Shown: positions 19,030 through 30,200 of the stretch, piece by piece
Layout of the letters: each line of letters begins with the position of its first letter
Position numbering within the stretch: position 1 is the stretch's first letter
From: JAFDBW01 sp963723355
Lineage (GTDB): Bacteria > Desulfobacterota > Desulfuromonadia > Desulfuromonadales > BM103
Reading direction: 5' to 3'
Assembly: GCA_963723355.1 (NCBI GenBank)
Contig: CAVRQQ010000014.1
Span: 1 to 64,000 of the forward strand
DNA length: 64,000 bases
Made by a program: the position numbers and the translations under genes
The notes under the pieces: model-generated
Database searches by the model: none
The model's input: the letters and a program-made list of their open reading frames with translations, nothing else
Told to the model about the DNA's origin: nothing

Positions 19030-19680
19030 ATGCCCCTGTTAAGGTTATCTCTATTCCTGCTTGTTATGGCGATCTGTAATGTTCAGTCGTTGTATGCAAA
19101 TAATACTGCAGAATCTGTTCTGCGTCTTCTGGTGCTTGGTGACAGCCTGAGTGCCGGCTACGGACTGAAACCGGAAGACTCCTTCCCGTCGCGACTGGAA
19201 GAAGCCCTTGATGTGGCCGGTTATCGCGTTCACGTCATCAATGCCGGTGTCTCCGGTGATACGACCGCCGGTGGCTTGTCCCGGCTGGAATGGGCTCTCG
19301 CAGATAAACCGCATATCGTTCTTGTTGAGCTTGGTGGCAATGATGCCTTGCGTGGATTGCCGCCTGCTGAAACTTATGCCAACCTCGAATCGATCATTGT
19401 CAAATTGAAAAAAAATGGCGTCAGGGTGGTCCTTGCCGGCATGCAGGCTCCGCGCAACCTTGGCAAGGATTATACCCTGGAGTTTGATGCCATTTATCCC
19501 CGACTTGCGGGACAATATGATATTCCTTTATATCCCTTCTTTCTCGACGGGGTTGCGCTCGACCCTGCTCTGAACCAGCCGGATGGTATCCATCCGAATC
19601 CTGCAGGGGTTAAGGTGATCGTCAAAAAAATCTTGCCACTGCTTGAATCTGAACTGGAACAACTCAATCCTGAAAATTGA
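19030..19680 (+). CDS. tesA: GDSL esterase / acyl-CoA thioesterase I, TesA family
   Basis: The 216-residue protein begins with a signal peptide (hydrophobic stretch 2-20) and has all SGNH blocks: GDSLSAGYGL with the catalytic serine, GVSGDTTAGG with glycine, LGGNDALRG with asparagine and PDGIHPN with the Asp-x-x-His pair. It should act as a periplasmic lysophospholipase/thioesterase/arylesterase. The ATG at 19030 has a weak ribosome site; TTG 19024 is an alternative. Its divergent neighbour pair ybbA-ybbP matches the conserved tesA locus. Confidence 0.92.
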   Translation: MPLLRLSLFLLVMAICNVQSLYANNTAESVLRLLVLGDSLSAGYGLKPEDSFPSRLEEALDVAGYRVHVINAGVSGDTTAGGLSRLEWALADKPHIVLVELGGNDALRGLPPAETYANLESIIVKLKKNGVRVVLAGMQAPRNLGKDYTLEFDAIYPRLAGQYDIPLYPFFLDGVALDPALNQPDGIHPNPAGVKVIVKKILPLLESELEQLNPEN

Positions 19681-19780
19681 TTCGGTCATACTCCGATGTC
19701 ACCCCGGGTATTCTGGAACAGTCATTGAAAATTTGCTGCCAACCGGGCGCAGGGTGTCGGGCATCCCCGGATGATAAGAC

Positions 19781-19806
19781 GAAGCCCCGTTTGATGACGG
19801 GGCTTC
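19781..19806. terminator. hairpin between convergent tesA and glgP
   Basis: GAAGCCCCGT (19781-19790) and ACGGGGCTTC (19797-19806) form a perfect 10-bp stem with a six-base loop. There is no clear U-run on either strand, so it is either a weak bidirectional terminator or an mRNA 3'-end stabiliser. Confidence 0.55.
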
Positions 19807-19860
19807 ATGGCTAAATAGCAGAGATGGTGCTATGCAAATGCAGCTTTACAGCTCCCGTGC

Positions 19861-21573
19861 TTACCTGAGATACGCTTCCGTTACATATCTCCTCATCATA
19901 ACGTGCGTGTTGAAATAATATGCGTTCTTGCCGATCGCATTTTTCATCACCTGGGTCCAGCCTTTACGATCCTTGTAGTAGAGCGGGATGATGGTCTTTT
20001 CAAGCTTCTTGTAAAGGTCCTTGACATCTTCGTCCGAGTGATTGACATCGGTGGTGGTCTCCGTCGGTGGCGGGCCGATTGACCAGCCGGTAATCCCCTC
20101 GATGTGACCTTCGATCCACCATCCGTCCAGCACGCTGAAATTCGGCACCCCGTTCAGGGCGGCTTTCATGCCGCTGGTGCCGGAGGCTTCCAGCGGACGC
20201 AACGGATTGTTAAGCCAGATATCAACGCCCGGGATCAGGCGGCTGGCGACATCCATATTGTAGTTCGGCAGATAAACAATTTTCAGGTCGTCGCCGAAAA
20301 AATCGGTTTGATTGCGGATCTCCTGGATCATCTTTTTGCCGTAATCGTCGTGCGGGTGGGCCTTGCCGGCAAAAACCAGTTGCAATTTCCCGGCGCCGAT
20401 CTTCTTCAAACGTTCGGGATCGTTGAAGATCATGTTTGCCCGCTTGTACGCAGTCGCCCTGCGCGCGAATCCGATGGTCAGGATCTCGGGATCAAACTTT
20501 GCCCCGGTGATCTCTTCGATATACTGGAAGAGGTACGCCTTGGCTCCGGCGTGGGCGTCCTGGATCTCCCGGTCCGGAATGTTGTCCACCCTGACCAGAA
20601 GCTCCGGTTCGTAGGCCCAACCGGGCAGGTATTTGTCGAACAGGGCCATCATGTACGGCGATCCCCAGGTAAACGGGTGTATGCCGTTGGTGATGGCATG
20701 GATCTCGAAACCGGGGAAGAGGGCCTGTGACACCTGGCCGTGTTTCTTGGCAACGCCGTTGACATAGTGCGAAAGATTCAGCGCCAGCATGGTCATGTTC
20801 AGCTCGTCTTTGCCGCCAAGTTCCTTGAGAAGGTCTGTCGGAATCACTTCCCCCATGACACGATTGACCAGGTCGTAAGTGAAGCGGTCGTGACCGGCTT
20901 CGACCGGAGTGTGGGTGGTAAAGACACATTTCTCCTGAACGCTGCGCGTATCCCACGAGGCCCGCTCATCCCAGGTGTCTTCTACCGGCAGACGGTGATG
21001 ATTCAGCAATTCAAGGGTCAGCAGGCTGGCGTGGCCTTCGTTCAGATGGTACTTGCGAACCTGGAAGCCGAGAATCTGCAACAGGCGCGCGCCGCCGATG
21101 CCAAGGACGATCTCCTGCTTGAGCCGATAACTTTTGTCGCCGCCATAGAGGTGGTCGGTGATTTTACGGTCTTCCGGAAGGTTGCCGGGGATGTCGGTGT
21201 CCAGAAAAAGCACCGGCAGTTCACCACCTGTCGGGCTCTTGACGCGGTACATCCACGCCTGAACCTTGACGTCCCGATTCTCTATCGTTACCAGTGCCTT
21301 ACCAGGTAAAAGTTCAAGCAGATCCTCGGGTCGCCAGTCAACCGGACTTTCCTGTTGCCAGCCCTGTTCATTGAAAGTTTGCCGAAAATAGCCTTTGCGG
21401 CTGATCAGGGTAACCGCCACCAGGGGAAGTTTCAGGTCCGCTGCGCTCTTGATCGTGTCACCAGCCAGGACGCCAAGGCCGCCGCTGTAAGTGGGGATCT
21501 CCGTGGTCAGGCCGATTTCCATTGAAAAATAGGCGATCCGTGATATTTCCGTGTAATGTCTCCAACTGTTCAT
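19861..21573 (-). CDS. glgP: alpha-glucan phosphorylase (GT35)
   Basis: At 570 residues this is a short-form alpha-glucan phosphorylase, releasing glucose 1-phosphate from glycogen or maltodextrin with pyridoxal phosphate. Recognisable features are YFSMEIGLTTEIPTYSGGLGVLAGD near the N-terminus, YHLNEGHASLL, TTHTPVEAGHDRF, and the cofactor region with EASGTSGMKAALNG, where the lysine binds pyridoxal phosphate. The frame is intact. The final residues lack the long C-terminus of animal or MalP-type enzymes, as expected for this bacterial subgroup. The 240 bases upstream hold no gene and probably carry the promoter. Confidence 0.93.
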   Translation of the reverse strand: MNSWRHYTEISRIAYFSMEIGLTTEIPTYSGGLGVLAGDTIKSAADLKLPLVAVTLISRKGYFRQTFNEQGWQQESPVDWRPEDLLELLPGKALVTIENRDVKVQAWMYRVKSPTGGELPVLFLDTDIPGNLPEDRKITDHLYGGDKSYRLKQEIVLGIGGARLLQILGFQVRKYHLNEGHASLLTLELLNHHRLPVEDTWDERASWDTRSVQEKCVFTTHTPVEAGHDRFTYDLVNRVMGEVIPTDLLKELGGKDELNMTMLALNLSHYVNGVAKKHGQVSQALFPGFEIHAITNGIHPFTWGSPYMMALFDKYLPGWAYEPELLVRVDNIPDREIQDAHAGAKAYLFQYIEEITGAKFDPEILTIGFARRATAYKRANMIFNDPERLKKIGAGKLQLVFAGKAHPHDDYGKKMIQEIRNQTDFFGDDLKIVYLPNYNMDVASRLIPGVDIWLNNPLRPLEASGTSGMKAALNGVPNFSVLDGWWIEGHIEGITGWSIGPPPTETTTDVNHSDEDVKDLYKKLEKTIIPLYYKDRKGWTQVMKNAIGKNAYYFNTHVMMRRYVTEAYLR

Positions 21574-21815
21574 TCGTTGCCTCGATATCCATGTCTAGTG
21601 ACAAGTAGTATTGATTCGTAGTCACCCCAACGACCCGGGGGTGTGCCAATCACTGCCCTTGCATAATAGCATACAACAAAGTTCATTTTCCGTGCAGAAT
21701 CCGAACGATTTTTCATTTCGTTGTATTTGATGAAAAACTTGCATAATTGTCTGGTTTATGGAAATAAATGATCATTTCATAACGTATGTAGTGACTGTCG
21801 GGGAATGTATGGCTT

Positions 21816-23417
21816 ATGTATGAATCTTTTTTTGCCTTCAAGGAAAAACCCTTTTCCCTGACACCGAACCCGCGCTTCCTTTTTCTCAGCAAAACCCATA
21901 ACGAAGTTTACGCCCATCTGATCTACGGAATCGAACACAGGACCGGTTTTGTCGAAGTGACCGGTGAGGTTGGCACCGGCAAAACGACTATCCTGCGTAC
22001 ACTGCTTTCGCATCTTGATGAAGACAAATATCGTGTTGCATTTATCTTTAACCCCAAGCTGACAGCTTTCGAGCTTCTGCGCAATATCAATCGTGAGTTC
22101 GGGGTTGCCGATGACGGACTCAGTAATCCAGACCTGATTCACTCTCTCAACGAGTTTCTGCTGGCCGAGAACCGGGCCGGCAGGACCCCGATCCTGGTGA
22201 TCGATGAAGCCCAGAACCTGTCCGGGGAAGTTCTCGAGCAGATCAGGCTTTTATCCAACCTGGAAACCGAAGAAGACAAGCTGATCCAGGTGATCCTGGT
22301 CGGACAGCCGGAGTTGCGCAACCACCTGAACGATCACAGCCTGAGACAGCTCAACCAGAGGATCGCAGTACGCTATCACCTGCGGCCCCTGAACGGTGAA
22401 GAGACGTCCTCTTATATCCTGAATCGGCTTAAAATTGCCGGTCGTCCGGACACGAACGTCTTTTCTCCCGGTGCCCTGAAGAAAATCTTCAAATACTCAG
22501 GTGGCGTACCGAGGAGGATCAACCTGATCTGTGACCGGGCGCTGCTGACTGCCTATACGGAAGATCGTGGCATCGTCTCGGCCAGGGATGTCAGGCAGGC
22601 CGTCGCCGAACTGGAAGGAATGGGTGAGGGCTCTGCCGGTGGGCAATTGCCCTGGAAAGCAACCGTTCTTGCCGCCCTGGTCTGCCTGGTCATCCTGGCC
22701 GGTTTTTTTGCCCTTGAACCTTTTGGCAAGAGCGCTACAAGCGCGGGTCCGGTCAACTTGAAGCCGGAGCCTTCGAGCCTGCCCACTCAGCCGACAAGCA
22801 CACCTGTCGAGCCATCCGTGGGGCAGCCGGACAGTCTGGTCGCCAGTTTCAATGCGCTCTTTTCCCTCTGGAAAGCGCCTCTGCTTGATGGACTGTCAAC
22901 CTCCGCCGGTCTTGACATCGATCGCGAATTGTCCGCGCGCGGGTTCGAGCTGGTTCGGCTGGCCGGTGGTTTTGATGACCTGCGCAAATACAACGTGCCG
23001 ATCCTGATCCCGTTGTCCGAAGGGCAGGGCGGTGGCTACCTGGCTGTACTCGGGCAGGACTCTCCGGACAACTGGAGAGTTGTGCCTGCCTATCAGGGCC
23101 GGGATATCCTCAGCTCGGCAAGGCTCAACGCCCTTGGCATGCGTATGGCCATGGTCCCCTGGGTGGATTTTGCGGAGATTGGCAACGTTGCCGCACCGGG
23201 TACCAGCGGGGAAAACGTCAGGCGCCTGCAGTTTCTGCTCGGGCTTGCCGGATGTGTGGATGTGCCGACCAATGGCCGCTACGATTCACGCAGCATAAAC
23301 TGTGTAAAGTCTTTTCAGAGAGACCACGGGCTGGTTGTTGACGGTCTGGTCGGACCGCGCACTCTGATTCTCATTTACCAGGTCGCCGGGGCATATGATA
23401 TGCCCAGGCTGTCCTGA
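21816..23417 (+). CDS. GspA/ExeA-like secretion ATPase with peptidoglycan-binding domain
   Basis: The 533-residue protein starts MYESFFAFKEKPFSLTPNP, the signature opening of the ExeA/GspA family. The AAA domain has Walker A EVGTGKTTILRTL and Walker B ILVIDEAQNLS. A single membrane helix follows at about residues 287-305 (AALVCLVILAGFFAL), then a proline-rich linker, a periplasmic domain and a C-terminal peptidoglycan-binding domain (NVRRLQFLLGLAG, then FQRDHGLVVDGLVG). ExeA with ExeB assembles the type II secretin through the cell wall. The next gene is a GspB-like partner, but no other secretion genes are in the window. Confidence 0.9.
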   Translation: MYESFFAFKEKPFSLTPNPRFLFLSKTHNEVYAHLIYGIEHRTGFVEVTGEVGTGKTTILRTLLSHLDEDKYRVAFIFNPKLTAFELLRNINREFGVADDGLSNPDLIHSLNEFLLAENRAGRTPILVIDEAQNLSGEVLEQIRLLSNLETEEDKLIQVILVGQPELRNHLNDHSLRQLNQRIAVRYHLRPLNGEETSSYILNRLKIAGRPDTNVFSPGALKKIFKYSGGVPRRINLICDRALLTAYTEDRGIVSARDVRQAVAELEGMGEGSAGGQLPWKATVLAALVCLVILAGFFALEPFGKSATSAGPVNLKPEPSSLPTQPTSTPVEPSVGQPDSLVASFNALFSLWKAPLLDGLSTSAGLDIDRELSARGFELVRLAGGFDDLRKYNVPILIPLSEGQGGGYLAVLGQDSPDNWRVVPAYQGRDILSSARLNALGMRMAMVPWVDFAEIGNVAAPGTSGENVRRLQFLLGLAGCVDVPTNGRYDSRSINCVKSFQRDHGLVVDGLVGPRTLILIYQVAGAYDMPRLS

Positions 23418-23437
23418 TATTTTCAGGAACGCATCAC

Positions 23438-24135
23438 ATGAGTTCAATACTTAAAGCGCTCAGGAAACTCGAGGAAGAAAAGCGGGGCGGAAAGCTTGAA
23501 GCCCCCGATCTTCGCGTTGACCAGGGCCAGTCCGTTGCTGTGGGTAAATCATTGCTGCCCCTGATCGTCGGCGTCGTCCTTGGCGCCCTGATCGTCGGCC
23601 TGATTTTCTTCTGGCCGACCGGTACTCCACAAAAACCGGATGTCGTGCGGAGTGTGACCCCGACAGCAGTATCCCCTGTAACGAGCCCCCGGTTGCTTCG
23701 CCCAGTCGTGACTGACCCGCCGCCGGCCCCGCAAACCGCAAAGCCCCTGCAGGTCACCACTGCTCTTGCAAAGCCTGAAGCTTCTGTTGCACCCGTTGTC
23801 AAGCCTGTTTTAGCCTGCTGAGCGAGCCGTCGTGTCAAATGCTGATGCGCATGAGTCCTGCGCCTGCGGATATTGCGGAGCCGGCCTCACCGGTTGAAGT
23901 TGCTGTGCAACAGGAGCTGCCGCCGGAGACGTGAAGCTCTTCCCGACGGCATAAGCCTGTAATGTGACGGAGATTTTTACCAGGATGCTGTCAACAGCAT
24001 GGCCGTTGTCAACGATCTGCCGGTCATGGTCGGCAGCCATGTCGACTCCGCTGTCGTCACCGAAATCGTGCAGACCGGGTGCTCTTTGAGATTGACGGTA
24101 AAGTTTACCTGTGCCGGCGCTGCAACCGTAACAGC
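23438..24135 (+). pseudogene. GspB/ExeB-like protein, frame disrupted
   Basis: The first 120 residues fit the GspB family: MSSILKALRKLEEEKR, a membrane helix (LLPLIVGVVLGALIVGLIFFW) and a proline-rich periplasmic linker. The frame stops at 23821, but the C-terminal GspB domain is recognisable further on in shifted frames: DFYQDAVNSMAVVNDLPVMVG around 23980-24040 and RVLFEIDGKVYL at about 24076-24110. At least three frame changes are needed to join them. It sits 20 bases after the ExeA-like gene, as in exeAB operons. Either it is a decayed partner or the sequence here has errors; the same defect density continues into the next 7 kb. Confidence 0.7.
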
Positions 24136-24339
24136 ATCAGGCCACGTCCAGCATATCTTCCTGAATCATTAACAACAATTCCCGCGTTGAATAGTCCCCA
24201 TTTTGCTGTGGAATATTCCTACAATTCTGCCTGTCAGTCCAGCATGCAATCACTGCAATAATATCAATTAAAACAGATAGTTAGAGATATGGCACGCTCC
24301 GTGTAAATGTATATGGATATTTTTTAAAAAGGATCGCTT
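24136..24339. other. intergenic stretch before the metal efflux locus
   Basis: About 200 AT-rich bases without a credible reading frame. TGGCACG at about 24288 resembles a sigma54 -24 element, but the required GC at -12 is missing. AAAAAGGATCG just before 24340 is the ribosome site of the outer-membrane efflux gene. Confidence 0.3.
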
Positions 24340-25696
24340 ATGGTGCGTAAGCCACAGTTATTTGAAAAGAATACTGACCTGCGGAGTCCTGCTCTTTGGT
24401 CCTTGTCAGCTTGTGTAGCCCTGTGTTTGCGAGCGAACTGGACGAGCTGGTTCAGGAAGCCCTCAGCAACAACCCGGACCTGGCTGAGATGAAGTCACGC
24501 TGGGAACAGAGCAGCTATAAGGCACCCCAGGTCGGCAGTCTGAATGATCCGATTCTCTCCTTCGCCTTTTCTAATTATCCCAGCGACGATTTTTCCAGTG
24601 ATACCGCCCCGATGACCGGAAATGAAGTGAAGCTCTCACAAATGTTCCCGTTTCCCGGGAAACTTGAGAATCGTTCTGCGCTTGCCAGGGAGCAGGCGAA
24701 ATGGTTCGAGGCCGCCTATTACGATTCGCATTACCAGCTTGCCCGCAAGGTCAAGGATGCCTGGTATCGGCTTTACTACAAACAGATGGCCATAGGTGTC
24801 GTTGAACGCAACATGAAGCTGGTCGACGACATTATCCGGTTGACGGAGGTTCGTTACGAGACCGGTGCCGGATTGCAGCAGGACGTCCTCAAGGCGCAGG
24901 TCAAGAGATCAGAGCCTGATGGACCAGCTGATCTCGCTGCAACAACAGAAGTCTGTTATCGAGTCCGAACTGAACCGACTTGCTGAACAGGCCGGCAGGG
25001 ACTTTCGATGGTCCCTGGCAACCTGGAGTTGCCCAGGACAGATGTCACTCTTGACGAATTCCAGCGGGCAGGACTGGAAAAACGTCCCATGAATGCAGCC
25101 TACCAGGCGCTGGTCAAACGTTACCGCTACCAGAAGAAGCTGGCGGACCTCGATGATTATCCGGACGTGACTCTCTGGGGCAGTTGGCGTTTTCGCGATG
25201 ACAACCTGCCCGATGACGGGACCGACTTCGTCAGCGCCGGAGTCAGCTTCAACCTGCCCGTTTACCGTGAGAAAAGGCGCGCTGCTGTTGCCGAAGCCGA
25301 TGCCGCCCTGAGAATGGCAGAATACCAGACCGATGGGGTTTCGCAACTCGCGTATCGGAATCGATTCAGAAAGCTTATGCCCGCATGCAAGAGACTCTTC
25401 AACAGTCTGAACTCTACAGTGAAGGGATTATCCCTCAGACCAGTCAAAGCTTCCAGTCGGCCCTCGGGTCCTATCAGGTCGGCAAGATCGCGTTTATCAG
25501 CCTTCTGGACGCCCTGCTGACAACTTTCAAGGCGGAGATGGACTATTACCGGGTCAGCTCGGAGTATCTCAGGAGTCTTGCCTGGCTTGAGGCCGAATCC
25601 ACCTTGCCGTTGATCGGCCTCCCTGTGGTGATTGATCAAGATCATGCCGGTTCATCAACAGGGCATAACACCTTGACCAGAGGACACCATGAATAA
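24340..25696 (+). pseudogene. CusC/TolC-type outer-membrane efflux protein, several frameshifts
   Basis: Pieces in three frames make a TolC-like protein: a signal region (KRILTCGVLLFG, then SPVFA), ELDELVQEALSNNPDLAEM and VKLSQMFPFPGKLENRSALA, then after about 24900 a new frame with PGNLELPRTDVTLDEFQ, and a last frame from 25385 with SQSFQSALGSYQVGKIAFISLLDAL. The piece order and similarity are those of outer-membrane channels of heavy-metal RND systems, and the downstream pieces encode the adaptor and pump. AAGGA precedes ATG 24340. At least four frame changes are needed. Pieces between breaks look well conserved. Confidence 0.8.
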
Positions 25697-27189
25697 AAAA
25701 CTTCGTTTCGCTGGATTGCTGTCTTGGCTGGTGTTGCTGCCGCGGTGGTGTTGCCGGACGTCATGGGCTTCATCCGGTCATGTTCATGAAGTTGCCGGCG
25801 TTGTTCGCCATCCTCTGACGTGCTGATGATGTAGTGCAGCAGTATACCTGCGGCATGCACCCGATGATTATTACCGATGAGCCGGGGCTATGCCCGATCT
25901 GCAACATGGATTTGACTCCGTTGAAACAGGAGGTGCGGCCCAGACAAGCCGGTCCGGTGAACGCAAAATCAAGTACTGGGTCGCGCCGATGGACCCGACT
26001 TTTATCCGCGATGAGCCGGGTAAATCACCAATGGGCATGGACCTGGTGCCGGTCTATGAAGACCAGGCCGCGAGCGGTTCGATCATCTCCGTGGACCCGG
26101 TGACGTCACAAAACATGGGCGTGCGTATGGCATTGGTCACGCGCGAGAACCTGAGCCGCACGATCCGTACTGTCGGCCTGATTGGTTACGAGGAACCGAA
26201 GCAGTTACTCCGTCAACAGTAAAATCGACGGTTGGGTTGAACGCCTGCATGTCAATGAAACCGGGCAGGATGTTAAAAAAGGGCGCCATTGCTGGAAATC
26301 TACAGCCCGGCCCTGGTCAGCGCCCAGGAGGAATTTCTGCTCGCCGCAATAACAGCACAAGCTCTGGCGAAATCACCTTTCCCAGATTGCCGATGGCGCC
26401 GAGCGGCTGCTGGATTCGTCGCGCCGGCGCCTGAAGCTCTGGGATATCAGTGACCGCCAGATCGCCCGTCTGGAAAAAACCGGCGAAGTCAGCAAGACCC
26501 TGACGCTTTATGCCCCTTAGACGGCATCGTCACCATGAAGATGGTCAGCGAAGGGCAGTTCATCAAGGCTGGCATGGAGCTGTTCAAAATCTGGATATAT
26601 CCAAGGTCTGGGTCTATGCCGATATCTACGAATACGAGATGCCCTGGGTCAAGGTCGGCCAGAAAGCCAGGATCATGCTGCCTTATGTCGGCAGTAAGGC
26701 CCATGAGAGCAAGGTCAGCTATATTTATCCTTTCGTCGAGCCGAAAACCCGTACCGTCAAGGCGCGCCTTGAGATCGACAATCCCGGATTTCGAGCTCAA
26801 ACCGGAAATGTACGTCAACGTCCGCCTCGAAGGGGAGCGAGGTCAGGATGTGCTGACTGTTCCGGTCGAAGCGGTGATCACTCTGGCGAGAAAACAGACC
26901 GTGTTCGTCGGCTCTGGGTGACGGCAAGTTCGAGCCTCGCCAGGTCAAAACCGGTATGCAGAACGAAGAAGGGGATATCGAGATCATCCAGGGGTCGCTC
27001 GAAGGTGAGCATGTCGTCACCAGCGCCCAGTTCATGCTCGATTCGGAGAGCAAGCTGCGCGAGGCGATCCAGAAGATGCTGAGCCCAAGCCTGAGCCTGC
27101 AGCCGAGCCTGAGGACAGCCGGGCATGATATGGCCGACCCGTCCGATACGAGTATCAGGAAGGAAGAGCTGGAGGATTTGTTTAAATGA
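25689..27189 (+). pseudogene. CusB-type heavy-metal efflux adaptor with two heavy-metal-binding domains, frame disrupted
   Basis: After a signal-like start at ATG 25689, two copies of the short heavy-metal-binding motif appear: QYTCGMHPMIITDEPGLCPI (from about 25837) and YWVAPMDPTFIRDEPGKSPM (from about 25977). The membrane-fusion domain then follows in different frames: VRMALVTRENLSRTIRTVG, KVWVYADIYEYEMPWVKVGQ, SYIYPFVEPKTRTVKARLEI and GMQNEEGDIEIIQGSLEGEH near the end. This is the build of CusB/CzcB-like periplasmic adaptors for copper, silver or similar ions. In the second copy the cysteines of the motif are replaced. At least six frame changes are required. The stop at 27187-27189 is followed by a short inverted repeat and cusA. 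Confidence 0.8.
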
Positions 27190-27212
27190 ACAGTGAGGTA
27201 GTTAAGAGTCAG

Positions 27213-27258
27213 GCGTAAGGGGACAAAACATTTAACCGTCAACCCTCACCCCTCACGC
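27213..27258. repeat. short inverted repeat between cusB and cusA
   Basis: GCGTAAGGGG (27213-27222) and CCCCTCACGC (27249-27258) pair at 9 of 10 positions. The surrounding sequence (CCCTCACCCCTCACGC) is of the kind scattered in intergenic regions of this group of bacteria, and resembles the 15746-15808 repeat in base composition. Confidence 0.45.
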
Positions 27259-27276
27259 TTTAAAGGAATTTAATCC

Positions 27277-30200
27277 ATGCTTGAAAAAATTATCGAATGG
27301 TCCAGTCAAAAACAGGTTCATGGTCATCCTGGTGACGGTGTTCGTCATTGTCGGCGGGATCTATGCCCTGCGCAATACTCCGATCGATGCCATCCCCGAT
27401 CTCTCCGATGTCCAGGTCATCGTCTTCACCGAGTATCCGGGCCAGGCGCCGCAGGTGGTCGAGGACCAGGTCACCTATCCGCTCACGACGCAGATGCTGG
27501 CGGTGCCGCGGCGCCAAGGTCGTGCGCGGCTACTCCTTTTTCGGCCTGTCCTTCGTCTACATCATCTTTGAAGACGGCACCGATCTGTACTGGGCCCGCT
27601 CCCGGGTGCTCGAATACCTCAACTACGCTGCCGGGCAGACTGCCGCAAGGGGTCACGCCCAGCCTCGGCCCCGATGCGACCGGGGTCGGCTGGGTCTACG
27701 AATATGTGCTCGAGAGTGATCGGCACGACCTGCAGAGCTGCGTTCGATCCAGGACTGGTATCTGCGTTACGAGCTGACGGCGGTTGATGGTGTCTCCGAG
27801 GTGGCCAGCATCGGCGGCTACGTCAAGCAGTACCAGGTCGAAGTCGATCCCGAACCGGCTGCTGGCCTACCATATCACCATCCCCCAGATTCGCACGGCC
27901 ATCCAGCGCAGCAACAACGACGTCGGTGGCCGGCTGGTCGAGATGGCCGAAACCGAATTCATGGTCCGCGGGCTCGGCTATATCCAGTCGATCGAAGATC
28001 TCGAGCAGGTGGTGGTCGGAACGGACAGGCACGGCACGCCGATCCTGCTGCGGGACCTGGCCGAGGTCACGCTCGGGCCCGAACTGCGCCGCGGCGTGGC
28101 CGAACTGGACGGCGAAGGCGAAGCCGTCGGCGGCATCGTCGTCATGCGTTTCGGCGAGAAGCCCTAGCAGACGATCGAGAAGGTCAAGAGAAAGCTCGAA
28201 GAGCTTGCAGGCAGGACTTCCCGAAGGGGTCGAAATCGTCCCCGTCTACGACCGCTCCGGCCTGATCGAGCGGCCGATCGACAATCTCAAAGAGAAGCTG
28301 CTCGAAGAGAGCATCGTCGTGGCCCTGGTGACTGCCCTGTTCTCTTCCATCTGCCGAGCGCGCTGGTGGCGATCCTGACCCTGCCGGTCGGCATCCTGAT
28401 GGCTTTCATCATCATGTACATGCAGGGCATCAACGCCAACATCATGAGTCTCGGCGGCATCGCCATCGCCATCGGCGCGATGATCGATGCGGCCATCATC
28501 ATGATCGAGAACGCCCACAAGCATCTCGAGCGTGACGCGGAAAAACCGCGCACTGGCGAGATCATCATCGCTGCGGCCAAAGAGGTCGGCCCGACGCTGT
28601 TCTTTTCCCTGCTGGTCATCACGGTCTCCTTCCTGCCGGTTTTCGCCCTGCAGGAGCAGGCGGGCCGGCTGTTCAAGCCGCTGGCCTTCACCAAGACCTA
28701 TGCCATGGCGGCGGCCGCGCTGCTCTCGGTGACGATCGTGCCGGTGCTGATGGGCTGGTTCGTCCGCGGCAAGATCCGCCGGAAACGGACAATCCGATCA
28801 ACCGTGTTCTGATCGGCGTTTACCACCCGGTGGTCGATTTTGTGCTGCGCTGGCGCAAGATGACCCTGCTGGTGGCGCTTGCTGCTGGTCGCTCTCGATC
28901 GCATGGTCCCGCTCAGCAACATGGGCTCGAGTTCATGCCGCCGCTCTACGAGGGCGATCTGCTCTACATGCCGACCACGCTGCCGGGGATCTCGATCACC
29001 AAGGCGCGGGAGCTGCTGCAGCAGACCGACCGGATCATCGCCAGCTTCCCCGAGGTGGAGCGGTCTTCGGCAAGGTCGGCCGGGCTGAAACCGCCACCGA
29101 TCCGGCGCCGCTGTCGATGATTGAAACCACCATCATGCTCAAACCCGAAGACGAATGGCGCAAAGTGCCAACGCCGCGCTTCTATTCCGACTGGCCGACA
29201 TGGACCGAATGGTTGAAGAAGCCGCTGCGCTGGGTCTGGCCGGAAGAGAAGACGATAACGGTCGACAGTTGACCGACGAGCTGAATAATGCCATCCAGTT
29301 TCCGGGCCTGACCAACGCCTGGACCATGCCGATCAAGACCCGCATCGACATGCTCTCGACCGGGATCAAGACCCGGTCGGCATCAAGATCATGGGGCGAT
29401 GACCTGCAGATCCTGTCCGATATCGGCGAACAGATCGAGGCACTGGTGCGCGACATTGCCCGGGACACTCTCAGCGCCTTCTCCGAGCGGGTCGTCGGCG
29501 GCAATTATCTCGATTTCGACATCGATCGGGCAGAAGTCGCCCGCTACGGCCTGACGGTCGGCGATGTCCAGGACATCATTCAGAGCGGCCATCGGCGGCA
29601 TGAATGTCACCCAGACCGTCGAGGGGCTGGAACGCTACCCGGTCAATCATCCGCTACCAGCGCGACTACCGCAACGATCTGCCGTCTCTGAAGCGGGTGC
29701 TGATTCCACCTCAGCGGACGGCAAGCACATGCCGATTTCGCAGGTGGCCGAGATCCAGATCAGGAAGGGCCCGCCGCGATCAAGAGTGAGAATGCCCGGC
29801 GCACCGCCTGGGTTTACGTTGACCTGCGGGGCATCGACGTCGGCACCTATGTCGAAAGTGCCCAGCAAGGCGGTGGCAGAACATCAAGTTGCCGGAAGGT
29901 TACAATATCGTCTGGAGCGGCCAGTACGAGTACATGCAGGCGACAAGGACGCGCTCATGGTGATCATCCCGCTGACCGTCTTGATCATTTTCCTCATCAT
30001 CTATATCAGCACCCAATCGGTCGTCAAGACCGGCATCGTTTTCCTGTCGGTGCCATTCTCGCTGGTCGGGGCTTTCTGGTTGCTCTATTTGCTCGGCTAT
30101 AATACATCGATGGCGGTCTGGGTCGGGCTGATCGCTCTGGCGGGACTCGAGGCCGAAACCGGCGTGGTCATGCTGCTCTATCTCGATATTGCCCATAAGC

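Noticed and set aside
24285..24302. sigma54-type promoter (TGGCACG) before cusC
   Set aside because: The -12 element lacks GC at the required distance.
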